Notes: a model not told the origin generated them from the sequence alone. 64,000 nt of DNA from Nocardioides panzhihuensis (GCF_013408335.1 NZ_JACBZR010000001.1:1302001-1366000), one strand, 5' to 3'; positions 12,624 to 22,229 are shown, numbered from the stretch's first letter. Program-made: numbers and translations.

Positions 12624-14093
12624 GTGAGAAGAGCCAAGATCGTCTGCACCCTGGGACCCGCCGTCGGGACGGAGCGTCGCATCCGCGAGCTCGTCTACGC
12701 AGGCATGGACGTCGCCCGGATGAACATGAGCCACGGGTCCCATGACGACCACTCCAGCAACTACGCGCTGGTGCGGGAGGCCGCTGCGGCGAGCGGGCAC
12801 AGCGTCGGCATCTTCGCCGACCTGCAGGGTCCCAAGATCCGCCTCGAGCGCTTCGAGGAGGGGTCGACCACCCTGCACCGCGGTCAGGCCTGGACGATCA
12901 CCACCCGGGACGTGCCCGGCACGGACAAGATCTGCGGGACGACCTACAAGGGCCTTCCCGGCGACGTGAAGGTCGGCGACCCGATCCTGATCGACGACGG
13001 CAAGCTGCGGCTTCGGGTCACCGCGGTCGACGACACCGAAGTCCACACCGAGGTGCTGGTCGGCGGGAAGGTGTCCAACAACAAGGGCATCAACCTGCCC
13101 GGCGTCGCCGTCTCCGTGCCTGCCCTCTCCGAGAAGGACGAGGAAGACCTCCGGTTCGCGCTCAGGCTCGGCGTCGACATGATCGCGCTCAGCTTCGTGC
13201 GCAACGCGAAGGACTACGCGGACGTCCGCAAGATCATGGACGAGGAGGGGCGCGTCGTCCCGGTCATCGCCAAGATCGAGAAGCCGCAGGCGATCGACAA
13301 CCTCGACGAGGTCATCGCCGCCTTCGACATGTTCATGGTCGCCCGTGGTGACCTCGGCGTGGAGTGCCCGCTCGAGGAGGTGCCGTTCCTGCAGAAGCGG
13401 ATCATCGAGCTGGCTCGGCTCAACGCCAAGCCGGTCATCGTCGCCACCCAGATGCTCGACTCGATGATCTCCAGCCCGGCGCCCACCCGCGCCGAGGCCA
13501 ACGACGTCGCCAACGCCGTCCTCGACGGCGCCGACGCGGTGATGCTCTCCGCGGAGACGAGCGTGGGTGACTATCCGATCCACACGGTCGAGACGATGGC
13601 GCGCATCATCGCCGCCACCGAGCGCCACGCGTTCTCCTCGGAGGGCAGCCGCGCCGCCGAGCTGAGCCCCATCGACTGGGACCCGCACACCCGCTCCGGA
13701 GTCATCGCCAAGGCCGCCGCCGAGGTCGCCGACCGGGTCGGCGCGAAATACCTGGTCGCCTTCACCACCTCCGGCGACTCCGCCCGCCGCCTCTCCCGGC
13801 TGCGCGGTGTGATCCCGCTGCTCGCCTTCACCCCCTCCGACGCCGTACGCAGCCAGCTCGCGCTCAGCTGGGGCACCGAGACCTTCCGCACCGACGAGGT
13901 CGAGCACACCGACGAGATGGTCCGCCAGGTCGACGAGAACCTGCTCAAGCTCGGCCGCGTGGAGGAGGGTGAGTTCGTGGTGATCATCGCCGGCTCGCCC
14001 CCCGGGATCCCCGGCTCCACCAACGCCCTGCGCATCCACCGCATCGGCGACGCGATCAACGCGGTCGCGCCTGCTTACGAGCGCAAGAGCTAG
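12624..14093 (+). CDS. pyk: Pyruvate kinase
   Basis: A 489-residue cytoplasmic enzyme that converts phosphoenolpyruvate and ADP to pyruvate and ATP. It starts R-R-A-K-I-V-C-T-L-G-P, the universal N-terminus. Next come A-R-M-N-M-S-H-G (about residues 33-40), the active-site signature I-A-K-I-E-K-P-Q-A-I-D-N-L (about 215-227) and the M-V-A-R-G-D-L-G-V-E segment. T-Q-M-L-D-S-M and M-L-S-A-E-T-S-V-G lie near 277-315, followed by a C-terminal allosteric domain. I place the start at the GTG at 12624, where family similarity begins and a TANNNT box sits eight bases upstream; an earlier ATG at 12555 would add 23 unrelated residues. The stop overlaps the end of the convergent LAGLIDADG-type gene by a few bases. 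Confidence 0.95.
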   Translation: MRRAKIVCTLGPAVGTERRIRELVYAGMDVARMNMSHGSHDDHSSNYALVREAAAASGHSVGIFADLQGPKIRLERFEEGSTTLHRGQAWTITTRDVPGTDKICGTTYKGLPGDVKVGDPILIDDGKLRLRVTAVDDTEVHTEVLVGGKVSNNKGINLPGVAVSVPALSEKDEEDLRFALRLGVDMIALSFVRNAKDYADVRKIMDEEGRVVPVIAKIEKPQAIDNLDEVIAAFDMFMVARGDLGVECPLEEVPFLQKRIIELARLNAKPVIVATQMLDSMISSPAPTRAEANDVANAVLDGADAVMLSAETSVGDYPIHTVETMARIIAATERHAFSSEGSRAAELSPIDWDPHTRSGVIAKAAAEVADRVGAKYLVAFTTSGDSARRLSRLRGVIPLLAFTPSDAVRSQLALSWGTETFRTDEVEHTDEMVRQVDENLLKLGRVEEGEFVVIIAGSPPGIPGSTNALRIHRIGDAINAVAPAYERKS

Positions 14094-14831
14094 CTTTTCG
14101 GGCCGATCAGGGCGTCGAGCGCTGCGACCGCTTCGCGGCGCGAGACGCTGATCGTCTTCCAGCTGGACTGACGCCATGGGATCTCGACGATGTCTAGGGC
14201 CCAGGTGCACAGGCCGCGGATGTCTTCGGAGACGTTGACGAACTGCCAGCGGCCGTATTCATAGCGCTTCTTCTGTCCAGCAACGACGCGTGTGGCCCAG
14301 TTGTTCACGCGGCATCCGTCGGAGTGGAACAAGCCTCGGAAAAACGGGCCGGGGTGGGCCGAGACGACGTGATGTTGCCAGTCCTCGAGGACGATCGCGC
14401 GTTCGTGCTTGCGACCGCGACCATGCTGCGGGAAGAGACAGAGCATGTGTTTCCACGAGATCGTCGTGATGACTGCTCCGGGGACGAGGCGAATGTGGGG
14501 TAGCCCACCGGGCTTGACCCGCATCATCAGTTCTTTGAGGCGCCGGTTGTCCTCGGGATATTTCCTGTCGTTGATGATGTGCAGGTTGAACACGTCACGG
14601 TGTCCTTCGCTGATGTGACCGTCGCCGAGATACCACCCCAGAAGCTCTGCGTACGCCGCCTCGTCGAGGTCTGCACCGTCGCAGCGCGGGCATGGCGGAG
14701 CGAGGTGGGTCTGGCCACGCGCCACCCCGCGCCGTTGATAGAGACGTCGCCATCGACGGATCGTCTTGATGGCCACCCCTGTGCTGTTTCGCGTTCACAG
14801 CATCGCTGAAGCCAGCGTCGGACATTCGCAA
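14090..14831 (-). pseudogene. Frameshifted HTH plus LAGLIDADG-type endonuclease-like gene
   Basis: The intact frame (GTG at 14776 to TAG at 14090, 228 codons) begins in the middle of a helix-turn-helix: A-I-K-T-I-R-R-W-R-R-L-Y. It continues with a Cys pair (C-P-R-C) and two LAGLIDADG-like motifs, L-L-G-W-Y-L-G-D-G-H and F-F-R-G-L-F-H-S-D-G-C. The missing first half of the HTH, M-S-D-A-G-F-S-D-A-V-N-A-K-Q, is encoded just upstream in another frame (ATG at 14825, TTG at 14831). Removing one base near 14780-14789 would join them as ...N-A-K-Q-T-G-V-A-I-K-T-I..., a normal HTH. So this looks like a one-base frameshift, unless it is a sequencing error. Actinobacterial proteins of this layout are often named transcriptional regulator or homing endonuclease; activity is not established. 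It ends against pyk and lies beside a tRNA gene. Confidence 0.7.
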
Positions 14832-14904
14832 CGCGCTGTCGACGACCGACTGAGGGCGGACATGAACAATGTGACCATCATGAGCGTGGCCACCGACAGT
14901 TTCG

Positions 14905-14990
14905 TGGTGCCGGATGTGGGATTCGAACCCACAAGCCCTTTCGGGCAACGGTGTTTGAGACCGCAGCGTATGCCGTTCCGCCAATCCGGC
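14905..14990 (-). tRNA. tRNA-Leu (anticodon CAA)
   Basis: An 86-base class-II tRNA including an encoded 3' CCA. The acceptor stem is gccggat/atccggc with discriminator A. The D arm, a long variable arm (about ttgcccgaaagggctt) and the T arm with gggttcgaatccc are all visible. The anticodon loop is ctcaaac, giving CAA, which reads TTG leucine codons. The frameshifted LAGLIDADG-type gene lies immediately downstream on the same strand. Confidence 0.95.
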
Positions 14991-15056
14991 CGGATCGAGA
15001 GAAAACCTACCGGACCGTGTCTGAGAACACGTAGCCGGTGCGGGCATGCGATGGCC

Positions 15057-15062
15057 TAGTCT
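15057..15062 (+). promoter_or_regulatory. -10 box of the leaderless ANTAR-regulator transcript
   Basis: TAGTCT lies six bases before the GTG at 15069. This favours the second of two in-frame GTG codons (15063 and 15069) as the start. Confidence 0.55.
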
Positions 15063-15068
15063 GTGCTC

Positions 15069-15692
15069 GTGACGCAGAGCAACCCCAGCAGCACCCCCGA
15101 GACCCATACGCGGCGAACGGTCGTCATCGCGGAGGACGAGGTCCTGATCCGGATGGACCTCAAGGAGATGCTCACCGAGGAGGGGTACGACGTCGTCGGC
15201 GAGGCCGGGGACGGCAAGGCCGCGATCGAGCTCACCACCGAGCACCGACCCGACCTGGTGATCCTCGACGTGAAGATGCCGGTGCTCGACGGGATCGCGG
15301 CGGCGGAGGCGATCGCCCGCGACCGGATCGCGCCGGTCGTGATGCTGACCGCCTTCTCCCAGCGTGAGCTGGTGGAGCGTGCCCGCGACGCGGGTGCGAT
15401 GGCCTACCTCGTCAAGCCGTTCAACATCACCGACCTGGTGCCCGCGATCGAGCTTGCGGTGAGCCGCTTCCAAGAGCTCGCCCAGCTCGAGAAGGAGGTC
15501 GCCGGTCTTACCGACCGGCTCGAGACCCGCAAGGCTGTGGACCGGGCCAAGGGGATCCTGCAGGAGGGGCTCACGCTCAGCGAGCCCGAGGCGTTCCGAT
15601 GGATCCAGAAGACCGCGATGGACCTGCGGCTGTCGATGCGCCAGGTCGCCGAGGGCGTCATCGAGCACGGGGTCAGCGGGCCTCAGGCCTGA
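15069..15692 (+). CDS. pdtaR: ANTAR-domain response regulator (PdtaR/AmiR-NasT type)
   Basis: A 207-residue two-component regulator that acts on RNA rather than DNA. The receiver domain (about residues 17-130) has the acidic pair I-A-E-D-E, the phosphoacceptor Asp in V-I-L-D-V-K-M-P-V-L-D-G, T-A-F-S and the conserved Lys in Y-L-V-K-P-F. A short coiled coil leads to a C-terminal ANTAR domain (about 145-200) with R-K-A-V-D-R-A-K-G-I-L and the A-F-R-W-I-Q-K-T-A-M helix. Mycobacterial PdtaR (Rv1626) has the same layout and the same position between pyk and polA, and works with the PdtaS kinase; no kinase gene is in this window. The ANTAR domain is known to bind paired hexaloop hairpins and prevent termination. 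Confidence 0.9.
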   Translation: MTQSNPSSTPETHTRRTVVIAEDEVLIRMDLKEMLTEEGYDVVGEAGDGKAAIELTTEHRPDLVILDVKMPVLDGIAAAEAIARDRIAPVVMLTAFSQRELVERARDAGAMAYLVKPFNITDLVPAIELAVSRFQELAQLEKEVAGLTDRLETRKAVDRAKGILQEGLTLSEPEAFRWIQKTAMDLRLSMRQVAEGVIEHGVSGPQA

Positions 15693-15797
15693 CCCGTTCC
15701 GCCCCGCTCACACCGCGGCAGGTAAACGTCACATCACAGATCGGTTGCGGTCTTCACCGTGGCGCCGCACCCGTGTCCTTCCTGCACAAAGTCTGCC

Positions 15798-15803
15798 TAG
15801 ACT
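15798..15803 (+). promoter_or_regulatory. Candidate -10 for the liv operon
   Basis: TAGACT lies 79 bases before the livH GTG. No good -35 is seen, which is normal for many actinobacterial promoters. Tentative. Confidence 0.35.
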
Positions 15804-15882
15804 GCCCCGGCGGATCCGGCTGACCAGTAACCCCCAGCTGGTGTCAGGGTCCGTCCTAGGACACACAGGTAGGAGTACCCAC

Positions 15883-17223
15883 GTGCGCAAGCGGCTCTAC
15901 AGAGTCCTGGTCGCGCTCATCGGTGCGCTGATGGTGCTGATGGTAGGAACCTTGGGAGCCGCACAGGCGACCGAGACCCCACCGCCAGACGCCACCGCGA
16001 TCCAGGTGACGCTTCAGGACGAGGCCAACAAGGATGCCGAAGGCAATCCGAAGCCGATCGAAGGAGTGACCCTCGAGGTCACCAAGGACGGCGAGAAGGC
16101 CGGCGAAGGCGTCACCGACGCCGAAGGTGTGGCGATCATCGAAGTCGACGAGCTCGGGGAGTACGTCGTCAGTCTCGATGAGAAGACGCTTCCGTCGGGG
16201 ACCGTCCTCGACGAGAACACCAAGAACGAGGCCACCGTCCAGGTTCGTTTCCAGGGCCCCAACAACCGGGCGATCTTCCCGATCGGGGTGACGGCCGGTG
16301 AGCAGTCGAGCTTCGGCAAGGACCTCGCGCAGAACCTGCGTGCAGGCATCGTGTTCGCGCTGGTCCTGTGCCTGGCCGCTCTCGGGTTCTCGCTGGTCTT
16401 CGGCACGACCGGTCTGTCCAACTTCGCCCACGGTGAGCTGCTCACCTTCGGTGCGGTGATGGCCTGGACCTTCGACCAGATCTTCAAGACCGGAGCCTTG
16501 GCGACGTACTCGGTGATCTTGGCGGGCATCATCGCGGTGTTGCTCGGCGGCTTCGGCGGCTACGTCCAGGACAAGGTGCTGTGGGGTCCGTTGCGGCGCC
16601 GCGGCACCGGCCTGATCGCGATGATGATCGTCTCGATCGGTCTGGCGATCTTCCTGCGCTACATCTACCAGTACTTCTACACCTCCTCGACCAGGTCGGT
16701 GTCCCAGTACTCCGGTCAGCAGCGCGAGCAGCACTGGTACTACCTCGGCCTCTCGCTCGCCGACCGTGAGGCGGTCATCATCCTCATCTCGGTCGTCACG
16801 ATCACCGCGGTCTGCCTGTGGCTGGCCAAGAGCCGGATGGGCAAGGCGATGCGGGCGGTCTCCGACAACCCGGCGCTGGCCGCCTCCTCCGGGATGCGGG
16901 TCGACGGCGTCATCACCAACGCGTGGGTGATCGGTGGCGCCCTGACCGCGATGTCCGGTGTGCTCTACGCCCTCACGCTGCAGGTCAACGCCTTCATGGG
17001 CATGCGCATCCTCCTGGTCATCTTCGCCGCGGTCACCCTCGGTGGCCTCGGGACGATCTGGGGATCGCTGGTCGGCTCGCTGGTGATCGGGCTCGTCTAC
17101 GAGCTCGGGCCGCTGTTCGGCGTACCCACGTCGATCAAGGAGGTCGGCCCGCTGCTGATCATGATCGTGATCTTGCTGGTGCGTCCCCAGGGCATCCTGG
17201 GTCGTAAAGAGCGGCTCGGGTAG
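15883..17223 (+). CDS. livH: Branched-chain amino-acid ABC permease (LivH type) with an exported N-terminal domain
   Basis: A 446-residue protein. A signal-like hydrophobic helix (about residues 6-27, ending A-Q-A) is followed by about 115 residues outside the membrane that look like a beta-sandwich of the carboxypeptidase-regulatory/Cna-B kind (pattern I-E-G-V-T-L-E-V-T-K-D-G ... T-D-A-E-G-V). Then comes a complete LivH-like permease (about 155-446) with seven to eight helices, L-S-N-F-A-H-G-E-L in the first, the E-A-A-like loop A-M-R-A-V-S-D-N-P-x-L-A, and V-R-P-Q-G-I-L-G at the end. The GTG at 15883 has AGGAG upstream. It is the first gene of livHMGF. Ordinary LivH is about 300 residues and lacks the extra domain. 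Confidence 0.88.
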   Translation: MRKRLYRVLVALIGALMVLMVGTLGAAQATETPPPDATAIQVTLQDEANKDAEGNPKPIEGVTLEVTKDGEKAGEGVTDAEGVAIIEVDELGEYVVSLDEKTLPSGTVLDENTKNEATVQVRFQGPNNRAIFPIGVTAGEQSSFGKDLAQNLRAGIVFALVLCLAALGFSLVFGTTGLSNFAHGELLTFGAVMAWTFDQIFKTGALATYSVILAGIIAVLLGGFGGYVQDKVLWGPLRRRGTGLIAMMIVSIGLAIFLRYIYQYFYTSSTRSVSQYSGQQREQHWYYLGLSLADREAVIILISVVTITAVCLWLAKSRMGKAMRAVSDNPALAASSGMRVDGVITNAWVIGGALTAMSGVLYALTLQVNAFMGMRILLVIFAAVTLGGLGTIWGSLVGSLVIGLVYELGPLFGVPTSIKEVGPLLIMIVILLVRPQGILGRKERLG

Positions 17224-17231
17224 GAGAGACA

Positions 17232-18224
17232 ATGGATATTCTCGACATTCTCCGGGCAGCGCTGCAGCAGGCGCTGGGCCCGCAGGCGATCGTCTTCGCC
17301 CTGGCCGCCATCGGCCTCAACATCCACTTCGGCTACACCGGACTGCTCAACTTCGGCCAGGCCGGGTTCGTCGCGGTGGGTGCGTACGGTCTGGCCGTCT
17401 CGGTGGTCACCTTCGGCGCGCCGTTCTGGCTCGGCGTCGTGATGGCGATGGTCGCCCCGCTCGTGCTGGCGGTGATCCTCGGTGTGCCGACCCTGCGTCT
17501 GCGCGCCGACTATCTGGCCATCGTCACCATCGCCGCCGCAGAGGTGCTTCGGTTCGTCTTCGGAGCGGTGGAGACCAAGGACATCTTCGGTGGCTCCAAC
17601 GGGCTCAACGGGTATGCCCGGCCGTTCCAGGAGGCCAACCCCTACAGCAGCGGTATCGATCTGGGCATCGTCGCGTTCGGGCGCAACGACCTGTGGTCGC
17701 TGACCGTCGGCTGGATCCTGGTCGGGCTGTGCTGCCTGCTGGTGTGGGCACTGATGCGCAGCCCGTGGGGGCGTGTGCTCCGCTCGATCCGTGAGGACGA
17801 GGACGCGGTCCGCTCGCTGGGCAAGAACGTGTTCGCCTACAAGATGCAGGCGCTCGCGCTCGGTGGCGTCATCGGCGGTCTGGGCGGCATGTTCCTGGCG
17901 CTCAAGCAGGCGTCCGTCGTCCCGAGCGACTACTCGACGCTGATGACCTTCTACGCCTTCGCGGCGCTGCTCCTCGGTGGCGCTGCTCGGGTGATGGGCC
18001 CGGTCATCGGTGCGATCCTGTTCTGGTTCCTGATCGCGGGCCTGGGCTCGTTCTTCAGCCAGTCTGCCGGCGACGGCGGCTGGATCCCGACGGTGATCAT
18101 GTCCGACACCCAGGCCAGCCTGATCCGCTACATCGTGCTCGGCCTGGCCATCATGCTGCTGATGATCTTCCGCCCGCAGGGGATCTTCGGCGACCGTAGG
18201 GAGATCGCGATCGATGGACGCTGA
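17232..18224 (+). CDS. livM: Branched-chain amino-acid ABC permease (LivM type)
   Basis: A 330-residue inner-membrane permease with eight to ten helices. Family marks are I-H-F-G-Y-T-G-L-L-N-F-G-Q-A-G-F near the N-terminus, L-R-L-R-A-D-Y-L-A-I-V-T-I-A, the coupling loop S-P-W-G-R-V-L-R-S-I-R-E-D-E, and the C-terminal R-P-Q-G-I-F-G. It would pair with LivH to form the channel of an importer for leucine-type amino acids or related small molecules. It starts eight bases after livH and overlaps livG by 11 bases, so the four genes are one operon. Confidence 0.92.
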   Translation: MDILDILRAALQQALGPQAIVFALAAIGLNIHFGYTGLLNFGQAGFVAVGAYGLAVSVVTFGAPFWLGVVMAMVAPLVLAVILGVPTLRLRADYLAIVTIAAAEVLRFVFGAVETKDIFGGSNGLNGYARPFQEANPYSSGIDLGIVAFGRNDLWSLTVGWILVGLCCLLVWALMRSPWGRVLRSIREDEDAVRSLGKNVFAYKMQALALGGVIGGLGGMFLALKQASVVPSDYSTLMTFYAFAALLLGGAARVMGPVIGAILFWFLIAGLGSFFSQSAGDGGWIPTVIMSDTQASLIRYIVLGLAIMLLMIFRPQGIFGDRREIAIDGR

Positions 18225-19148
18225 CATGACTGACCAGAAGAACGCCGGCACGACCGAGACGGGGCCCGCGGGCCTCGTCGGGGTGAGCACGGAGCCGGGG
18301 GCGAAGAAGCCCGACCCGATCCTGGTCGCCGACAACATCACGCGTATGTTCGGCGGGCTGACCGCCGTCGACGTCGAGCACGTCGAGATCCAGCGGGGTG
18401 CGATCACCGCCCTGATCGGTCCCAACGGCGCCGGCAAGACGACCTTCTTCAACCTGCTGACCGGCTTCGATCAGCCCAACTCCGGCTCATGGAGCCTGGA
18501 GGGCAGGTCGCTCAAGGGCATGGCTCCCTACAAGGTCGCCCGCCTCGGGATGGTGCGCACCTTCCAGCTCACCAAGGTGCTGGCAAAGCTCACCGTCATC
18601 GAGAACATGCGCCTGGGCGCCACCGGCCAGAAGGGTGAGCGGTTCTGGGCCGCGCCGTTCAAGTTCCTGTGGAGCAAGCAGGAGGACCAGGTCACCGAGA
18701 AGGCCGACGAGCTGCTCGCCCGGTTCCTGCTCGACAAGAAGCGTGAGGACTTCGCGGGATCCCTCTCGGGCGGCCAGCGAAAGCTGCTGGAGATGGCCCG
18801 CGCGCTCATGGTCGACCCCGAGGTGGTCATGCTCGACGAGCCGATGGCGGGGGTCAACCCTGCCCTGAAGCAGTCGCTGCTCGGCCACGTGAAGTCGCTG
18901 CGCGACGAGGGCCGCACCGTCCTCTTCGTGGAGCACGACATGGACATGGTCCGCGACATCTCCGACTGGGTCATCGTGATGGCTCAGGGCAAGATCGTCG
19001 CGGAGGGCACTCCGGAGTCGGTCATGGCCGACCAGCGTGTCATCGACGCCTATCTCGGGGCTCACCACGACACCGATCTGAGCGAGCTCGACGAGGAGCG
19101 GCTCGAGGCCGAGGTCGAGGCCGAGATCGCCCAACAGGAGGACTCGAA

Positions 19149-19152
<4 letters not shown>
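18214..19152 (+). CDS. livG: Branched-chain amino-acid ABC ATPase (LivG type)
   Basis: A 312-residue ATPase. Walker A is G-P-N-G-A-G-K-T-T (about residues 69-77), the Q-loop region has V-R-T-F-Q-L-T-K, the signature is L-S-G-G-Q-R-K-L-L-E-M-A-R, and Walker B is V-V-M-L-D-E-P-M-A-G-V-N-P. The H-loop lies in F-V-E-H-D-M-D. It has about 40 extra N-terminal residues and a 30-residue Glu-rich C-terminal tail, both outside the usual LivG core of about 255 residues. I use the ATG at 18214, with GGGAG about nine bases upstream; the ATG at 18226 is an alternative. It overlaps livM before it and livF after it. Confidence 0.92.
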
Positions 19153-19928
<776 letters not shown>

Positions 19929-19943
19929 GCGCCCACATCCGAA

Positions 19944-19984
19944 CGCCCAGGGCCCCGGAGCAGCACGCTCCGGGGCCCTGGGCG
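19944..19984 (+). terminator. Bidirectional terminator after livF
   Basis: A 17-bp perfect GC-rich stem (19944-19960 with 19968-19984) and a seven-base loop between the convergent livF and acetyltransferase genes. Confidence 0.85.
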
Positions 19985-19988
19985 ATGT

Positions 19989-20582
19989 TCAGGCGACGGT
20001 GTGCGAACGCCGCTGCGAGCGCCGCGCGGCGAGCAGCTCGCCGACCGCGCTGGACTGCTTCGGGCTGCGAGACATCCTGGCGTGGTGAGGAAGGGCTCTG
20101 CCGAGGACATTGAGCCGGGATCGTACGACGGCGGTCGGCGCGACGCGCATGACAGCCTGAGCGCTGAGGCCGAGCCGGGCCAGGAACCGGTTTCCGTCAC
20201 GGCCGGCGGCGGAGCCCGCGGCCGCGATCGTCCGGACCCCGCGCTCCTCGGCGAAGACGACGGCCGTCTCCATCAGCATCCGGCCCACGCCACGGCGGCG
20301 GAAGCTGGGAACGACGTGGGGAGCGAAGATCTGCACGGTCGGCTCCAGGTTGAGCGGCCCGAAGGTCGTCGCACGCAGGTAGACCGCCCCGACAGGATCG
20401 CTGCCGCACTCGGCGACCAGCAGACGCTGGTCGGGGGAGGCCTCGGCGTCGAGGATGATCGTCTCCAGGTCGCTCAGCTGCTCGGGGGCATCGGCCATCC
20501 GCAACGAGTCCTGCCAGATGCCGAGAAGGAAGAGCGCATCATCGGCCCGTGCCTCTCGCATCGTCACCGGAACCCTGCTCAT
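19989..20582 (-). CDS. GNAT-family N-acetyltransferase
   Basis: A 197-residue protein with a GNAT fold over residues 5-150. The acetyl-CoA pyrophosphate loop is seen as S-F-R-R-R-G-V-G-R-M-L-M-E-T-A, preceded by the beta-4 strand A-P-H-V-V-P. G-A-V-Y-L-R marks the central sheet. The last 45 residues are basic and rich in Ser/Arg (R-S-R-L-N-V-L-G-R ... R-S-Q-R-R-S) and are not part of the fold. The ATG at 20582 has GGAGGAG nine bases upstream. The gene is inverted relative to the liv genes and splits the permease operon from its likely binding protein. The substrate cannot be told from sequence. Confidence 0.8.
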   Translation of the reverse strand: MSRVPVTMREARADDALFLLGIWQDSLRMADAPEQLSDLETIILDAEASPDQRLLVAECGSDPVGAVYLRATTFGPLNLEPTVQIFAPHVVPSFRRRGVGRMLMETAVVFAEERGVRTIAAAGSAAGRDGNRFLARLGLSAQAVMRVAPTAVVRSRLNVLGRALPHHARMSRSPKQSSAVGELLAARRSQRRSHTVA

Positions 20583-20866
20583 CGAGTCGCTCCTCCAACG
20601 GTGGGATGCGTACGGATCATCACAATTCCTCCACGATCGAGCCTGTTCCTGGCGGGAATCGGTTTCCCGAGTGATCATGGGTCACCACGGCCCCGATCAT
20701 ACGGAGCCGATCATCGCGGCAACCCAGGCAATGATGCCATGGGGGAGATGTAACGGATTGGTGAAAAGACACGTCCCTCGGGTGCTTCACCCCCCGTGCG
20801 TCTCTAGTGTTTCTCCGCAAGGTCCGACGTGAGCCGGGCCAGCCCATACGAAAGAGGGACTTAGCA

Positions 20867-22135
20867 GTGAACTCATCATCCTCTACCTGGGTGAAGCTGG
20901 CCGCAGGCGCCGGCGCCTTGGCGCTCAGCTTCACCCTCGCCGCCTGCGGCGGCGAAACCGCTTCCGAGGAGCCGGAGAAGAAGGCCGCCCCCAAGGGCGA
21001 CGGCACTCTCACCATCGGGCAGCTCCTCCCGCAGACCGGCAGCCTCGCGTTCCTCGGCCCGCCCGAGTTCGCCGGCTCCGACCTGGCGATCCAGGACATC
21101 AACGCCGCCGGCGGTGTGCTCGGCAAGGACGTCACGACGGCCGTCGCCGACTCGGGTGACACCACCGCCGCGATCGCCCCCGCCGAGGCGGACAAGCTCC
21201 TCTCCGCCAAGTCCGACGTCATCGTCGGCACCGCCTCCTCGGGCGTGTCGATGACGGTGATCGACAAGATCATGTCGGCCGGCACGGTCATGTTCTCCCC
21301 GGCCAACACCTCGACCGAGTTCGACGAGGGCGACTACGCCAAGCCGGACCTCTACTTCCGTACGGCTCCGTCCGACATCCTGCAGGGTGCCGTCATGGCC
21401 AACCTGCTGCTCGAGGACAAGCGCACCAACGTGGCGATCCTGGCCCGCCAGGACGCTTACGGCGAGACGCTCGCCGAGGAGATCAAGGCCAACCTCGAGG
21501 GCGCCGGCTCCAAGGTGGCGACCACGGCGTACTACTCCGAGGACGCCTCCTCCTACAGCGCCCAGATCAACGAGATCGCCGGCGCCGGTGCCGACGCGGT
21601 CGTCGTGATCGCGTTCGAGGAGACCAAGAAGCTGGTCCCTCAGCTCATCTCCGCGGGCGTGGGCCCGGCGAAGCTGCCGACGTACTTCGTCGACGGCAAC
21701 CTGTCGGACTACTCCGCTGACTTCAGCAAGGGCGAGCTCAAGGGCGTCAAGGGCACCCTCCCGGGCGCCGAGACCGCCGGCGACTTCAAGGCGCAGCTGC
21801 TGAAGGTCGACCCGAAGCTGAAGGACTACTCCTACTCCGCCGAGTCCTACGACGCCACGGTCGTCTCCGCTCTGGCGGCGACCCAGGCCGAGAGCGACGC
21901 TGGTGAGGCCATCGCCGCGGAGATCGTCGACATCACCACCGGTGGTGAGAAGTGCGAGACGTACGCCGACTGCGTCGCGCTGATCAAGGACGGCAAGGAC
22001 ATCGACTACGACGGCAAGTCCGGTCCGATCGAGCTCGGCGAGACCGGTAGCCCGACGGCCGCGTCCATCGGTATCTACCAGTACAACGACAAGGGCACCT
22101 ACGCCCCGGTCAAGTACATCGCTGGGGAAGTCTGA
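20867..22135 (+). CDS. Branched-chain amino-acid-type ABC substrate-binding lipoprotein
   Basis: A 422-residue lipoprotein. The signal peptide ends in the lipobox L-A-A-C (about residue 25). The mature part is a two-lobed periplasmic-binding fold of the LivK/Peripla_BP_6 type, with T-I-G-Q-L-L-P-Q-T-G-S-L-A-F-L-G at the first strand, D-L-A-I-Q-D-I-N-A-A-G-G-V-L-G and the S-S-G-V-S-M-T-V loop that usually contacts the ligand carboxylate. A G-E-K-C-E-T-Y-A-D-C segment probably forms a disulfide. The GTG at 20867 follows GAGGGA. It is the natural partner of livHMGF although a divergent acetyltransferase gene and 284 non-coding bases lie between. The ligand may be an amino acid, urea or an amide. 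Confidence 0.88.
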   Translation: MNSSSSTWVKLAAGAGALALSFTLAACGGETASEEPEKKAAPKGDGTLTIGQLLPQTGSLAFLGPPEFAGSDLAIQDINAAGGVLGKDVTTAVADSGDTTAAIAPAEADKLLSAKSDVIVGTASSGVSMTVIDKIMSAGTVMFSPANTSTEFDEGDYAKPDLYFRTAPSDILQGAVMANLLLEDKRTNVAILARQDAYGETLAEEIKANLEGAGSKVATTAYYSEDASSYSAQINEIAGAGADAVVVIAFEETKKLVPQLISAGVGPAKLPTYFVDGNLSDYSADFSKGELKGVKGTLPGAETAGDFKAQLLKVDPKLKDYSYSAESYDATVVSALAATQAESDAGEAIAAEIVDITTGGEKCETYADCVALIKDGKDIDYDGKSGPIELGETGSPTAASIGIYQYNDKGTYAPVKYIAGEV

Positions 22136-22139
22136 GCCT

Positions 22140-22168
22140 GTGACCCTGCGACGAAGTCGCAGGGTCAC
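22140..22168 (+). terminator. First terminator after the binding-protein gene
   Basis: A 13-bp perfect stem (gtgaccctgcgac/gtcgcagggtcac) with a three-base loop starts four bases after the stop codon. Confidence 0.75.
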
Positions 22169-22171
22169 GAC

Positions 22172-22229
22172 GCGAAGAGATCGAGCGAGCGCAGCGGGTG
22201 AGCTTGCGAACCCGCGAAGCGGGTCGAGA
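22172..22229 (+). repeat. 58-bp inverted repeat, copy A
   Basis: This copy matches the reverse complement of 22791-22848 at 54 of 58 positions. Its core reads gagcgagcgcagcgggtgag and it contains an internal hairpin cccgc-gaa-gcggg. The pair brackets the thioesterase gene. Confidence 0.85.
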
